Source: CALLVY01 sp937899855
GTDB taxonomy: Bacteria > Bacteroidota > Bacteroidia > Chitinophagales > Saprospiraceae
NCBI GenBank assembly: GCA_039820405.1
Contig: JBCBQC010000036.1
Location: 1 to 57,691, forward strand
Length of the DNA: 57,691 nucleotides
Reading direction: 5' to 3'
Shown here: positions 28,407 to 39,600 of the stretch, piece after piece
How the letters are laid out: the number at the start of each line of letters is the position of its first letter
How positions within the stretch are numbered: position 1 is the first letter of the stretch
Notes under the pieces: generated by a model
What the model saw: the letters and a program-made list of their open reading frames with translations, nothing else
The model's database searches: none
What the model was told of the DNA's origin: nothing
Made by a program: the position numbers and the translations under genes

Positions 28407-31400
28407 TCAACGGATGAGGGTCACATCGCCTTTGTACAGCTCCACCCTGCCGTCCGTAAAACGCACCTTGGCAAAGTAGACGAACACCCCAGGATTGAGG
28501 AATTCTCCCTGCAAACGGCCATCCCAACCAAAGTCGGGATCATTGGGTTGGAAATTTTGCGCCGAGAAGACGATCTCTCCCCAGCGATCCGCAATCACGA
28601 AGGATTCCACCACTTCGACTCCCGTTCCCCCGTAGATGGTAAAGATGCGGTTCTCTCCCGTTGCTCCCGGAGCAAAACCGGTGGGGATGTAAATCAAACG
28701 GTCCTTTTTGACCCGAACCTCCAATTGGTCCACATCAATACAACCGTTGGCGTCCTCCACAAAGATGCCATAAGTCGTGGTGTAAGTCGGCGCCACCCAC
28801 TGGCCGCGACAAGTATCACAACGCAGATCCTCCAAACCATCCGTCCAGTAGAAGGTATCGATCACGGCATTACCCGGAATCAAGGTCGTCAGGAACAAAC
28901 TATCACCCAGCTGGATTTCTGCCGCTCCATCTACGGATGCCAAATCCGCCACCAGCTCATTGGGCTCCGTTACACTGACCACCGCCGATTCCTCACAGCC
29001 ATTGGCATCCTGAACCACAATTTCGTAATTCCCCGCGGTCAGGCCCGTAAAGAAACCTTCACCAAAGGGCGAACCGTCGATGGAATAGAGGTAGGGCGCG
29101 GAGCCTCCTTGCACATCACCAATCAGGATCGAACCGTCGTCGTCACCAAAGCAGGAGGTCGACTGTCCTTCCGCCAGCAGGTCGATGGGTTCGGGAGCGG
29201 TCAAACTGACCACCTCTTCTTCCGTACAACCCAGCGCATCGGTTACGGTTACCCCGTAGTCGCCCGCGGCCAAGTCTTCGATCGTATTGGTCGGGGTACC
29301 ATCTTGCCACTGGTAGGTAAAAGGCTGGCCATTGCCCCCGCCACCAGCTACCGTAGCCGAACCATCGGCCAGGTTGGCACAGGATACGTTGAAGCCCGCG
29401 TATTCGGAGATGGCTTCCAAGGTAATTTCTACCGCCGGTGGGGCCGTCACTTCCGAAACGATGGTCTCGGAGCAACCTTCTCCATCCGAAACCACAACGG
29501 TGTAAGTACCCGCCGGCAAATTCGACAGGTCACTCAGGCCATCGTATTGGTCGTCGGTCCAGTCGTAATCGTAGCCCCCATTACCGCCCGAAGTGAGGAG
29601 TATGATGCTTCCATTATTTTCGTTGGCACAGCGGGTCGGACTCACCGTCGGATCGACCACCAGAACGGCCGGTTCGGTGATGGTCGCACTCGTCTCGTCG
29701 GTACAACCGTTGGCGTCAGTAATCACTACGCTGTACGTACCGGCCGGCAAATCAACCGGGTCGGGAATCATGGCACCGTTGCTCCACAGATAAGTATAAC
29801 CCGGCGTACCGCCCATCACCGTCACCACGGCCGAACCATCGCTATCGCCGTTACAACTGGCTGCCGTGGCACTAAAGGTTTGTGCATCCAACAAGGGCGG
29901 CTCTTCCACCATCACCATGGCCACCGCCTCACAGAATTCGTCATCCACCACCGTTACCTGGTACGTCCCCGCGGGCAAGCCAGAAGGATTGGGCGTGTCG
30001 CCAATCGAACCATCGTCCCAGTTGTAAATCACCGCGCCATTGGCACCGTTGACCACGACGTTGATGCTACCGTTGGATTCCCCGAAGCAACGTACCGCCG
30101 TGGGCGTTGCCGTTGCCGTAGGTGGGGTGGGTACCCCAATCGTTCCCTGTACCGAAGCGCTACAGCCGTTCAGGTCGGTCACCACCAGTTGGTAATCACC
30201 GGGTTCGAGGTTGCTGATATTTTGCTGACCGGAGGTAAAGGGACCAGTGGAAGAAGTCCAGCTGTAGGTATAGCCCGGCGTACCCCCAATAAAGTTAACG
30301 TCGATGCTGCCATCGTTGGCCAGACAAGAAGCGTCCTCGGCCGTGATGCCATTCTGAACCAACAGGTCGGGTTCGGGAATGACGATGGAGGTAATGGGAA
30401 ACAAGCAACCGTCCGCGTCGCGTACCACGACGCTGTAGGTGCCGCCGCCCAAGTTGGTGGCGATGTTGGTATCGCCGATACCACCCACACTCCAGGTATA
30501 ATTGTAAGGGCCATTGCCCCCCGTCGTATTAATCGTGATGGAACCATCCGTGGCGCTGAAGCAGGACACGGGGTTCACCGAAGGGATCGCATTGAGGGCA
30601 CCGGGCTCGGTTACGGAAACTTGCGTAGCGGCCGTACAGCCCTGCGCATCCGTGACGACGAGATCGACAATACCCGCGGGTAAGTCACTGGGATCTTCCA
30701 GAACCGATCCGTTGCTCCAGGCGTAGGTGTAGGTACCCACCCCACCGGTCACGGAGATATCGGCACTACCATTGTCTTGATTACAGGTCGCCGCGGTCAC
30801 CGATACAATGTCGATGATAATCTCGGCGGGCTCACCAACGATGGCGGAAGTCGTCAGGGTACAGCCATCGGTATCCGTGACGGTCAGGTCGTAAGTACCC
30901 GCCACGAGTCCCGAAGGATTGGGAACGGCAGGTAGCGCGCCGGACCACGTGTAGGTGTAACCGGGGCTTCCCCCCGAGATGGCTACGATGATGCTACCAC
31001 TGGCCTCGCCGAAGCAATTCGCATCGGTGGCCTGAATAGCCTGTACGGCCAGCGCCGTTGGCGTCGTGACGGTGACGGAGCCCGTTGCCGTACAACCCAG
31101 CATATCGGTAATCGTCACGTCGTAAGTACCCGCGGCCAGATTACCGGGGTTGGACACGGGATCCGCGCCTCCCGTCCAAACGTAGCTGTAATTGCCATTA
31201 CCACCGGATACGACCAAGTCGATGCTACCGTTGCTGAGGTTACAAGTAGCCTCCTGCGTGGTCGAGTTAAAGGTGATGGGAGCGGGTTCCGTGACGATGA
31301 TATCGCTGATGACTTGACTACAGTTGTTGGCATCCGTGACGGTAACGGAGTAGGTATCGGCCGCCAGACTGCCCGGATTGGCAACGGCCGGAGCGGCGGG

Positions 31401-34400
31401 GCTCCACTGGTAGGTATAACCACCAACACCACCGCCCACATTGAGCTCGATGCTTCCCGTGGCGGTTCCGTTACAGGTAGCGGGGTTGATCGTCGTTACG
31501 GCGGCGGCCAGGGCTGGCGGCTCGTTGACGAGTGCCATTTCTTCGATCACGCAACCATTGGCATCGGTGATCGTGACCCCACAATCGCCCACCGGCAAAT
31601 TGATGGCGGTAGCGGTCGTCTGACCATCACACCACAAGTAGGTATAGCCCACAGTGCCGCCGGCGGGAGTTGCCGTAGCCGTTCCCGAAGCTTCCCCGTT
31701 ACAAAGCACATCGGTCGTAGCGGTCGTGGCGGTCAGGGCCGTTGGTTCGTCGACCGTCACGCTGGCGATGGCCGAGCAATTGTTGTCGTCAGTGATGGTG
31801 ACCTCGTATACCCCGGCGGGGACATCACTCAGGTTGTCCAGGTTATCAAAGTCGGTACCCGGCCAATCCAAGGTGTAAGGCGCTTGGCCACCGGTAAAGC
31901 TCAGGTTGATCGTTCCCGTACTGTCGCCATTACAAGCGACGTCGGTAGCGCTGAGATCGTCGATGACGGGGCCGGCCGGAGTAGTGAGGGTAATCATCGT
32001 ATCGAGGGTACAGCCGAGATTATCGGTGATGACCAAGTCGTAAGTACCGGCGGCCAAACCACTGGGGTTAAAGACCGGGGCGGCTCCGCCACTCCAGGCG
32101 TAGCTGTAATTGCCGTTACCACCGGCGGCGGTTACGCTGATGCTACCGTTATCGAGGGCACAGTCGGGATCGACGGTGGAGAAAGTCAGGCTGATGGGGC
32201 TGGGTTCGTTGACGACGATTCCGTTGACGGTTTGGATACAGCCATTGGCATCCGTAATCGTCACGGCGTAGGTGTCTGCGGCCAAGCCGGTAGGATTGGC
32301 AACGGCCGGAGCGGCGGGGCTCCAGTTGTAGGAATAACCACCTGCCCCACCACTGACATCGAGGTCGATGCTTCCCGTGGCATTGCCATTGCAGTCGGCG
32401 GGTTGAATAGCCATGACCATGGCGCTGAGCACGGGAGGCTCGCTAATCGTTACGCTCGTCTCGAAGGTACAGCCATTGGCATCCGTAATCGTCACGCCAC
32501 AATCGCCCCTAGCCAAGTTGGTCGCGGTCGCGGTGGTTTGACCATCACACCAGAGGTAGGTATAGCCCGAGGTTCCCCCCGTGGGCAGCGCCGTCGCCGA
32601 GCCCGAAGCATCGCCGTTACAGGCAACGTCGACCTGGCTGGTCGTTCCTCCTAGGGCAGATGGCTCGTTTACCACCACGCTGGTGGTAAAGCTACAGTTG
32701 TTGATGTCCGTCACCACTACGTCGTAGGTGCCCGCGTAGACGTTGATCGGGTCTTCTTGTCCGTCAAAGTCGGTCCCCGTCCAATCGTAGGTATAGGGGG
32801 CTTGTCCACCGGTAAATTCCAAGTTAATCGTTCCCGTCGAATCACCAAAGCAGCCTACGGGGGTAGCACTGATGGCATCGAGCAAGGGACTATCGGGCGA
32901 GATGATGGTGATGGTCGTATCCTTGGTACAGCCATTGCCATCCATGATTTCTACGTCATAGCTACCAGCGGCCAGGTTGCCCGGATTGGCCACCGGATCG
33001 GCACCCCCGGTCCAAGAATAGGAGTAGCTGCCCGTTCCCCCCGTGACGAAGAGATCGATGCTGCCATCGCTCAGTCCGCAGGAGGCGGGAATGATTTGTA
33101 CGGAGTTGATGCTGATCGAATCGGGTTGGGGGATGGTGACGCTGGTTTGGACCGAACAGTTGTTGGCGTCCGTAATGGTCACCGTATAAGTTCCGGGACC
33201 GACCGCACCGACGTCTTGTACGTTGCCAAAGCCAATTTCACTCCACTGGTAGACCAAAGTGCCCGTTCCCCCACTTACCGTCACGTCAATATCCGCATCG
33301 GCGTCGCCGAAGCAATCGAGATCGGTAGCCGCGGCGGAAGCCGTCAAACCACCGGGGATGTTGACCGTCGTACTAAAGTCAGCCGTACAGCCATTCTCAT
33401 CCGTCACGACGACCGTGTAGCTACCACCCGCGAGACCGGTAGGATCTTCCATCATCAAATTACCCGGCGTCCACAAGTAGTTGTAGCCCGCGCCGGGGGT
33501 TCCCCCACTGACGGTAATTTCGATGCTGCCATCGTTGGACGTACAGGAGGCATCCACCACATTGTCCAGACTAATGTCCAGTGGTGCGGAGGGTTCGGTC
33601 AAGGTAATGGAAGTCACATTGGTACACCCCACCCCATCGGTTACGGTCACCGAGTAGGTATCCGCCGGAAGGCTGTTGACGGTCTGGGTGATGGCATCGC
33701 CCGCATTGGGGCCCCACTGGTAAGTGTAGGTACCATTGCCCCCATTACCCATCGCGGTAGCGCTACCCGTCGATTCCCCAAAACAACCGATGTTGTCCGA
33801 GGTACTGATGCTGGCCACTACGGCCGTGGGTTCGCCGACTACAATATTGGGAATTTCGAAAGTACAGCCATTGGCGTCCGTCACGGTCACCGAATAGGTG
33901 TCCGCGGGGAGGCCCGGTGCCGTAGGACCCGTTGCGCCAACGGCATTGGGGCTCCAGGTATAGTTGAGGGTTCCCGTGCCGGTAGCGGTAATGCTAATCG
34001 AACCCGTGGGATCGCCATTACAGGTCACGTCGGTGACCATCGCCGAGCCGGTCATGGCATCGGGTTCGATGATGGTAATGCCATTGACCACTTCGGTACA
34101 GCCATTGAGGTCGGTCACGGTCACCGAATAGGTGCCAGCGGGTAAGTTGGTGGCGGTGGGGGTACTTTGGGGCGGCACCGAACTCCAGAGGTAGTCGTAG
34201 CCGGGTGTCCCTCCATTGGGACTCACCGTAGCGCTACCCGTATCACCATTACAAGGTGCATTGACCACACTGGAAGTGGCGGTCAGATCCGTGGGTTCGG
34301 TAATCTCAATGCCGTTGATGACTTGGGTACAGCTGTTGGCATCCGTAATGGTGACGGAGTAAAAACCAGCGGTGAGGTTGAAGGCGGTATCGGTCATTTG

Positions 34401-36374
34401 CCCGGCCGCATTGCTGTCCCAGAGGTAAGTGTAACCGGGCGATCCACCACCGGGCGTCACGTAAGCCGTTCCCGAATTGTCGCCGTTACAACCCGTGGGT
34501 AAGGCCGTCGCCGTACTGGCCAGAGCCGGAGGCTCGTTGATCACAATCGTTTCCACGTCGGTACAACCCGCATCATCGGTGATGGTCACCGTGTAGGTAC
34601 CCGCGACTAGCCCCGAAGCAGTGGGGGTATTTTGGACGGGTACGGTACTCCAGGCATAATCGTAATTGGGTGTTCCCCCCGAACCGGAGACCGTCGCACT
34701 ACCCGTGGGGTCCCCATTACATTCAACGGGCACGATGTCATCGACCGACAGCACCACCGAGGCCGTGCTGGAGATCGTCGCCGAATCGAGAGCGGTACAT
34801 CCGTTGGAACTGGTGACGGTGACGAGGTAGGTTCCGTTGGGCAGGTTATTGACCGTTTGGGTCATCGCGTTGCCCGCGTTGGCATCCCACTGGTAATCGT
34901 AGGGTGCTCCTCCCCCACCCGAAGCCACGACGCTCACCGATCCCGAGGGATTACCCGAGCAGGGGGCGTCGGTACTGGAAGTCATCGTCAGTGGAGGATC
35001 GGCGTCTTCCGTGACGGTGACGGGAATGGAGATGACCGAACAAGAAAATCCATCAAAATTTTCGAGGGTTACTTCTACCGTATAGGTTCCGGGCCCGTCG
35101 ACCCGTAAAATCTGCTGGTCAAAGATACCGTCGGCGACCGAACCATCGGGGGTGGACCACTGGTAGGACCAGGGGTAGCCCGGATTGGGGCTGTTGCCCG
35201 GATTGGCAAAAAGGATGGTCTCGCTGTTTTGGCAATCGAGGACGAGGGGTCCGGTAATGGTTACGGTGGGATTGAGGACCTCCAGTTGGAGAAAGACCGA
35301 GCTGTCGCAACCGTTGACGGTGGGGGTAGAAACGGGAATTTCAATGCCACTTAGTGGCGTACAGTAGGGAACACCATCAAGGACGAAGCAGTCGCCCTGA
35401 CAGACGGTGGCTTCCACTTGACCACTTTCGACAAAATACTCCTCGACGAAGAGGGTGACGGTACTATCGCAGCCCTGAAAGGTAGTCAGGGTAATGCTGT
35501 AGGGACTTCCCGCGGCGTTGTAAAGGGTACCATTGTAGGGACAACCCAGATCCTCGGGACAGTAGAAGCAGGGATCGGGATCGACCGGAATGACGGGGTT
35601 GATGTTCACCGTGGTACAGGATTGGCCGCTCCCGGGATAGCAATCGTTGGCCGCCTCCACGCAGATGGTGGCCGAGGTGGCACCGCCCCAGTCGGTGATG
35701 GTGATGCTATTCCCGTTTTGGGTAAAGCTGACGGTGGGCGGGGTGATCGTCCAGTTGTAGATATTGGCAAATTGGACGAGTGGGATGGTAAAGGTATTGA
35801 AAGCCGGGTTGGCGCCCGGGCAGGCGGAAACTTGTCCGATGGGGGTCGTGGCCAGGCCTGGGGGCGGGGCTACGGTCGAACCGCTGGTTACTTGAATTTC
35901 GTAGTCGCAAACTGAACCACCACAGCCATCGAGAAAAATAAAGTAAACCTGGCCGATGTTGAAGGTGCCACCGAGGGTAAAGGGCCCCGTTTGGCAGTTG
36001 CCCTGGCAGGTCACCGCGTTGCCGAAGCCACAGTCGGTGTAAATCCCCGCCTGTACGCCGGTATTGGGTACCCCACCGGCATCGACGGTATCGCAGTTGG
36101 AGGGGGTGATGAGGAAAGTAATATTCGCCGTTCCCGCCGCGAAGGCAATCCATTCGGTATTATTGGGTATCCCGACGCCGTTACAGAGCGGGGAAGGGCC
36201 GGAGGGAGCAGGATTGGGAGGCAGGGTAGAGCAGAAGCCATCGACTTCACCGTTGCAAAAGAAGGTGGCGGAAGTACAATCGGACCCGGCGGGAGCGGGT
36301 AGGTCACATTGTGCGTAGATGGTCCAAGCGGTGCATAGCAATGCCACGCAGGTAAGTGTAAGTTTCCGAATCAT
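28407..36374 (-). CDS. Giant SprB-repeat surface protein with type B T9SS sorting domain (paralogue 2)
   Basis: A 2655-residue protein. The signal peptide (IRKLTLTCVALLCTAWTIYA, cleaved before QCDL) is nearly the same at its start as in the gene at 20402, and so is the N-terminal Cys-rich domain (PLCNGVGIPNNTEWIAFAAG). Two GCDS-type repeats follow (about residues 280-370). An array of about 26 SprB-type repeats runs over about 455-2470, each 75-80 residues with one Cys near the start (C.G...G) and one in D.nGC. Repeats 10-13 and 14-17 are a duplicated four-unit block. The end is a type B sorting domain: IYIPTGFAPGATG, VIADRWGEIVF, WDGRLQGEFLNPGVFVYFAK, LYKGDVTLIR. Likely secreted by the T9SS to the cell surface as an adhesin. 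It has its own promoter-like sequence and terminator. Confidence 0.9.
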   Translation of the reverse strand: MIRKLTLTCVALLCTAWTIYAQCDLPAPAGSDCTSATFFCNGEVDGFCSTLPPNPAPSGPSPLCNGVGIPNNTEWIAFAAGTANITFLITPSNCDTVDAGGVPNTGVQAGIYTDCGFGNAVTCQGNCQTGPFTLGGTFNIGQVYFIFLDGCGGSVCDYEIQVTSGSTVAPPPGLATTPIGQVSACPGANPAFNTFTIPLVQFANIYNWTITPPTVSFTQNGNSITITDWGGATSATICVEAANDCYPGSGQSCTTVNINPVIPVDPDPCFYCPEDLGCPYNGTLYNAAGSPYSITLTTFQGCDSTVTLFVEEYFVESGQVEATVCQGDCFVLDGVPYCTPLSGIEIPVSTPTVNGCDSSVFLQLEVLNPTVTITGPLVLDCQNSETILFANPGNSPNPGYPWSYQWSTPDGSVADGIFDQQILRVDGPGTYTVEVTLENFDGFSCSVISIPVTVTEDADPPLTMTSSTDAPCSGNPSGSVSVVASGGGGAPYDYQWDANAGNAMTQTVNNLPNGTYLVTVTSSNGCTALDSATISSTASVVLSVDDIVPVECNGDPTGSATVSGSGGTPNYDYAWSTVPVQNTPTASGLVAGTYTVTITDDAGCTDVETIVINEPPALASTATALPTGCNGDNSGTAYVTPGGGSPGYTYLWDSNAAGQMTDTAFNLTAGFYSVTITDANSCTQVINGIEITEPTDLTATSSVVNAPCNGDTGSATVSPNGGTPGYDYLWSSVPPQSTPTATNLPAGTYSVTVTDLNGCTEVVNGITIIEPDAMTGSAMVTDVTCNGDPTGSISITATGTGTLNYTWSPNAVGATGPTAPGLPADTYSVTVTDANGCTFEIPNIVVGEPTAVVASISTSDNIGCFGESTGSATAMGNGGNGTYTYQWGPNAGDAITQTVNSLPADTYSVTVTDGVGCTNVTSITLTEPSAPLDISLDNVVDASCTSNDGSIEITVSGGTPGAGYNYLWTPGNLMMEDPTGLAGGSYTVVVTDENGCTADFSTTVNIPGGLTASAAATDLDCFGDADADIDVTVSGGTGTLVYQWSEIGFGNVQDVGAVGPGTYTVTITDANNCSVQTSVTIPQPDSISINSVQIIPASCGLSDGSIDLFVTGGTGSYSYSWTGGADPVANPGNLAAGSYDVEIMDGNGCTKDTTITIISPDSPLLDAISATPVGCFGDSTGTINLEFTGGQAPYTYDWTGTDFDGQEDPINVYAGTYDVVVTDINNCSFTTSVVVNEPSALGGTTSQVDVACNGDASGSATALPTGGTSGYTYLWCDGQTTATATNLARGDCGVTITDANGCTFETSVTISEPPVLSAMVMAIQPADCNGNATGSIDLDVSGGAGGYSYNWSPAAPAVANPTGLAADTYAVTITDANGCIQTVNGIVVNEPSPISLTFSTVDPDCALDNGSISVTAAGGNGNYSYAWSGGAAPVFNPSGLAAGTYDLVITDNLGCTLDTMITLTTPAGPVIDDLSATDVACNGDSTGTINLSFTGGQAPYTLDWPGTDFDNLDNLSDVPAGVYEVTITDDNNCSAIASVTVDEPTALTATTATTDVLCNGEASGTATATPAGGTVGYTYLWCDGQTTATAINLPVGDCGVTITDANGCVIEEMALVNEPPALAAAVTTINPATCNGTATGSIELNVGGGVGGYTYQWSPAAPAVANPGSLAADTYSVTVTDANNCSQVISDIIVTEPAPITFNSTTQEATCNLSNGSIDLVVSGGNGNYSYVWTGGADPVSNPGNLAAGTYDVTITDMLGCTATGSVTVTTPTALAVQAIQATDANCFGEASGSIIVAISGGSPGYTYTWSGALPAVPNPSGLVAGTYDLTVTDTDGCTLTTSAIVGEPAEIIIDIVSVTAATCNQDNGSADISVTGGVGTYTYAWSNGSVLEDPSDLPAGIVDLVVTDAQGCTAATQVSVTEPGALNAIPSVNPVSCFSATDGSITINTTGGNGPYNYTWSVGGIGDTNIATNLGGGTYSVVVRDADGCLFPITSIVIPEPDLLVQNGITAEDASCLANDGSIDVNFIGGTPGYTYSWTSSTGPFTSGQQNISNLEPGDYQLVVTDLNGCSASVQGTIGVPTPPTATATPTAVRCFGESNGSINVVVNGANGAVIYNWDDGSIGDTPNPSGLPAGTYQVTVVDDEFCEAVAMVMVEEPPLLDAQTFSATAASCNGDSDGSAVVTVMGGTPGYTYLWSNGAMIPDPVDLPAGTYSVVITDANGCTDETSATITEPAVLVVDPTVSPTRCANENNGSIILLTSGGNGGYDYDWTDDQYDGLSDLSNLPAGTYTVVVSDGEGCSETIVSEVTAPPAVEITLEAISEYAGFNVSCANLADGSATVAGGGGNGQPFTYQWQDGTPTNTIEDLAAGDYGVTVTDALGCTEEEVVSLTAPEPIDLLAEGQSTSCFGDDDGSILIGDVQGGSAPYLYSIDGSPFGEGFFTGLTAGNYEIVVQDANGCEESAVVSVTEPNELVADLASVDGAAEIQLGDSLFLTTLIPGNAVIDTFYWTDGLEDLRCDTCRGQWVAPTYTTTYGIFVEDANGCIDVDQLEVRVKKDRLIYIPTGFAPGATGENRIFTIYGGTGVEVVESFVIADRWGEIVFSAQNFQPNDPDFGWDGRLQGEFLNPGVFVYFAKVRFTDGRVELYKGDVTLIR
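31062..32897 (-). repeat. Tandem duplication of a 918-bp four-unit SprB block
   Basis: SprB units 10-13 and 14-17 match each other in order. Units 10 and 14 share GTINL.FTGGQAPYT and DNNCS or INNCS; 11 and 15 share GYTYLWCDGQTTATA and GDCGVTITDANGC; 12 and 16 share WSPAAPAVANP; 13 and 17 share GNGNYSY.W.GGA. Block length is 78+75+78+75 = 306 residues, and matching bases near 31945 and 32863 are 918 nt apart. Confidence 0.85.
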
Positions 36375-36421
36375 CTGAGCGATGCGTTTTGGTTAAATAA
36401 ATGGACTCACTAAGAAGTCTC

Positions 36422-36455
36422 CAAATATATCATTTCACCCTCTAAAATCGGGCAA
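36422..36455 (-). promoter_or_regulatory. Probable promoter of the second SprB-repeat gene
   Basis: Reading the minus strand, TTG (36455-36453) is followed after 23 nt by TATATTTG (36429-36422), a full match to the Bacteroidota -7 consensus TAnnTTTG. The predicted transcript would start around 36415, about 40 nt before the ATG at 36374. Confidence 0.55.
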
Positions 36456-36580
36456 ACGAAAAAATAAAACAGCGCAATTGCGGCGTTTTTTTACCTGAAA
36501 ATGTAAGAATCGTTGGAACATACGGAGGGAAAATCGCGATAAAGTTAAGTTTTTAGACCCACAGATGCAAGAAAAGTTAA

Positions 36581-36613
36581 AAAGCCCCGATCGGCAATAC
36601 CAATCGGGGCTTT
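36581..36613 (-). terminator. Intrinsic terminator of the 1875-residue surface protein gene
   Basis: A perfect 11-bp stem (AAAGCCCCGAT with ATCGGGGCTTT) followed on the minus strand by TTAACTTTTC lies 28 nt after the stop at 36642. Confidence 0.8.
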
Positions 36614-36641
36614 GAATTCGCTGGGGCCAAGCCGTCCCTTT

Positions 36642-39600
36642 CTAACGGATCAAATTGACGCTTCCCGTAAACATTTCGACCGCTCCGTCGATGAACTCAA
36701 TCCGGGTGATGTAAGTGTACACACCGTTGGGCATCAGGCGGGTATTGAAACGCCCGTTCCAGCCCATCTCCTCATCCCCGGGGTCCAGATCAGTAATTTC
36801 GTACATCATTTCTCCCCAGCGCGAGAAGACCTGCAGGCTGTGGATCCGTTCGATCCCCTGGCCACCGTAGATGGTAAAGAAATCGTTGCGGCCGTCCTCA
36901 TTGGGCGAAAAGGCATTGGGAATGTAGACCCGACGATCTTTCGAGATGATGACCTGGATGTCATCGCGGCTGCGGCAGCCCGCCTCGTTGATCACTTCCA
37001 CGGTGTAGGTGGTGGTATTGAGGGGCTTGATGGGCTGAATCAAACAATTGCGGCAATCGATGAAGGGATCGGGTGACCAGCGGATGGAATCGACCGGCAG
37101 GTTGGTGATGGCAATCAAGTCGATGCTATCGCCCAGCACTAATCGCAGGTCTTCGCCCAGGTCTACAGTGAGCTCATCGGGTTCGGTGATCTCCAGGCTT
37201 TGGACCGTGCTACAGCCATTTTGATCACTGATGGTCAGCTCGTAAGTAGCGGCATCGAGGTTGAAGAAAGCCGGCGTCTCGGTATTCGTCACCAAATCGC
37301 TGAGGCTGTAGCGGTAAAAACCACTGCCCCCCGTCACCTGATCGATCAAGAGTTGTCCGTCGGCTTCGCCATTACAACTGGCATCGACCAACTCTATTTC
37401 CGCGCGAATGGAATCGGGCTGTCCTAAAAAGATGGAATCCTGACGATTGCAGAGATTGGCATCCACCATAGTCACGTAGTACCAACCCGCATTCAGGTCC
37501 TGTACCGTCGTCCCGGTGACCCCCGTACTCCAGTTGAATTCGAAGGGCCCTTCCCCGTTGACGTTGGCCACCGTCAGCTGGCCATCCGCCCCACCGGGAC
37601 AACTGATGCCACTCTCCACGGCAATCGCGGCCTGGATGTCGGGCGTACAGTTGCAGTATTCCGTAGCACTCAAGGTGACGGGTGGACAGCCACTGCCGTC
37701 GGTAATTTCAAAAAGATAGGTCGAGCCGCTGACGATCGGCTCACTCGTAAAGACGTTCCCCGCGAGCTGACCGCCATTGCCCGCTACCGCGTAGCTGCTG
37801 GCATTGCCCCCCACAATTTCGAAGCTGATCACAAAAGTCGCTCCCAAATTATCGCAGTTGATGTTGACGTTTTGTGCCTCGGGGACCTCCGTCACGTCGA
37901 CCGTCACCGATGCCTGGGCCGGATTGATCTGGCTGGCACAAAGCGCCCCCCCACTGGCCGTAGCCGATTGCAGGGTGTAGGTCGTCGTGGCCGTCGGGCT
38001 GACGGTCACTTGCTGACCAGAGCTGATGCCCACCTCAGAAAAGGTTGTCGTACCGTCCGTCCAGATTACATCGTAGGTGCCCGGATCGGCAAATTGGAAA
38101 GTCAGGCTGGTACTTTCCCCTTCGCAAATACTGGCCGCCCCCATCAACCAAGCTTCACTGATGGGGTCAAAGCGGATGGGTTGTCCTTCCGAAACGGACA
38201 GACAACGATCTAGTGCGCTGCTCGTTACGGGAAAGCCCGTGCCATTATCGTTAGCCACTACAGCCGAAACGTAGTAGGTTTGTCCCAGAGTCAGGGCGGG
38301 ATCGTAGGTAAATTCCGGTGCCGTATTGGTCAGCAAAATGATACCCGGTGCCGTAGCCCCCCCATCGTGTAGGATGTAGCCCAGCGCATCGTTGCCGTCG
38401 AGCACCTGATTGCCTTGGTGATTAAAGCTTACCGTCTCTCCCTCACAAGCTTCCAAGAGGTTCCCATCCATCGTCCCCGCAAAGGAGGTACAAGGGCATT
38501 CGTGATTGCCCGTAATGTCGATGGGATCACAGTTGTTGGCGTCGGAGATCTGGAAACTATAAGTACTGCCATTGGCGTACCAAGCACTCGTAAAGGTCTG
38601 GGTAGCATTGTCCAAGTTCCCCGCGTCACCACTTACGGCATAGCTGGCCGGATCCCCACCACTGATGCTAAAGATCACGCGGAAGTTTTCGTTAAAAGCG
38701 TCGCATTCAAAGCTCACCGGGCTCGCGACCGGTCCGTCCCATACCGTTACGATAGCGGAACCACCAACGCTCCCCGTACAAGTCGCACCGGTATTGTCGA
38801 TCACCGATACCAGGTTGTAGATCGTGGTGGCCACCGGACTCACGTTAAACGTATGTCCATCCGTAATATCTTCGAGCGTGGTGCTGGTACTGCCATCGGA
38901 GTATACCACATCAAAGGGAGGAACGCCCGCCGTAAAATTGATCGTTAGCGTAGCGATTTCTCCAGTACAAATATCCACCGAGCGGCCGATGGTCGCCACG
39001 GGGCGTTCGACGAAGATCACCGGGGTACCCGGTGCCAGGTCAAAGCAGGTATGATTGGTATTCACTTGCCCCGATCCATCGTCGGGTCCCACGATGGGCG
39101 AGATGTAGTACGTCGTATTGAGTTGCATGCCGGCTTGCAGGGCAAAGGTAGGCGTAGCGGAAATGGCGAACACCGTGCCCAGGGTGCCCCCCGGATTATC
39201 GTGCAGTGCGTATTGCAGAAAATGTCCCGTCTGCAAAACGGTGCCGGTAGCCGCCGCCGCCGTCACGCTCTCGTCCGCGCACACCTCGATGGGGTTCGCA
39301 TCCATCAGCCCCGCATCGTTGCTACAGGTACAATTCTGGATGCCCGAAGCCGTCACGTCGGCGCAGGGCCCCGCATCACTGACGGTAAAGCTGTAGGCCG
39401 TTCCCGCGGGAATGGCATCGCTGGTAAATTGCGTCCCCACTAGCGTTCCGGTATTACCCGTCACCGCGTAGGTGGCCGGATCTCCACCGACAATTTCAAA
39501 GGTAACCGTGTAAGCATCAAAATTGCTGTTACAGCTTTCAATCAAATCAACCACTTGCAAGGGATCATTGACATTGATCGTAGCGCTGCCACTCACCGTT

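Noticed and set aside
28548..30683. Long plus-strand open frame (711 codons) opposite the second SprB gene
   Set aside because: It mirrors the repeats of the minus-strand gene and is rich in Arg, His and Gly; long antisense frames arise from the codon bias and repetition of the SprB array.
31314..34145. Further long plus-strand open frames (446 and 462 codons) opposite SprB repeats
   Set aside because: Same cause as above; the minus-strand protein has signal peptide, domains and sorting tail, while these have none.
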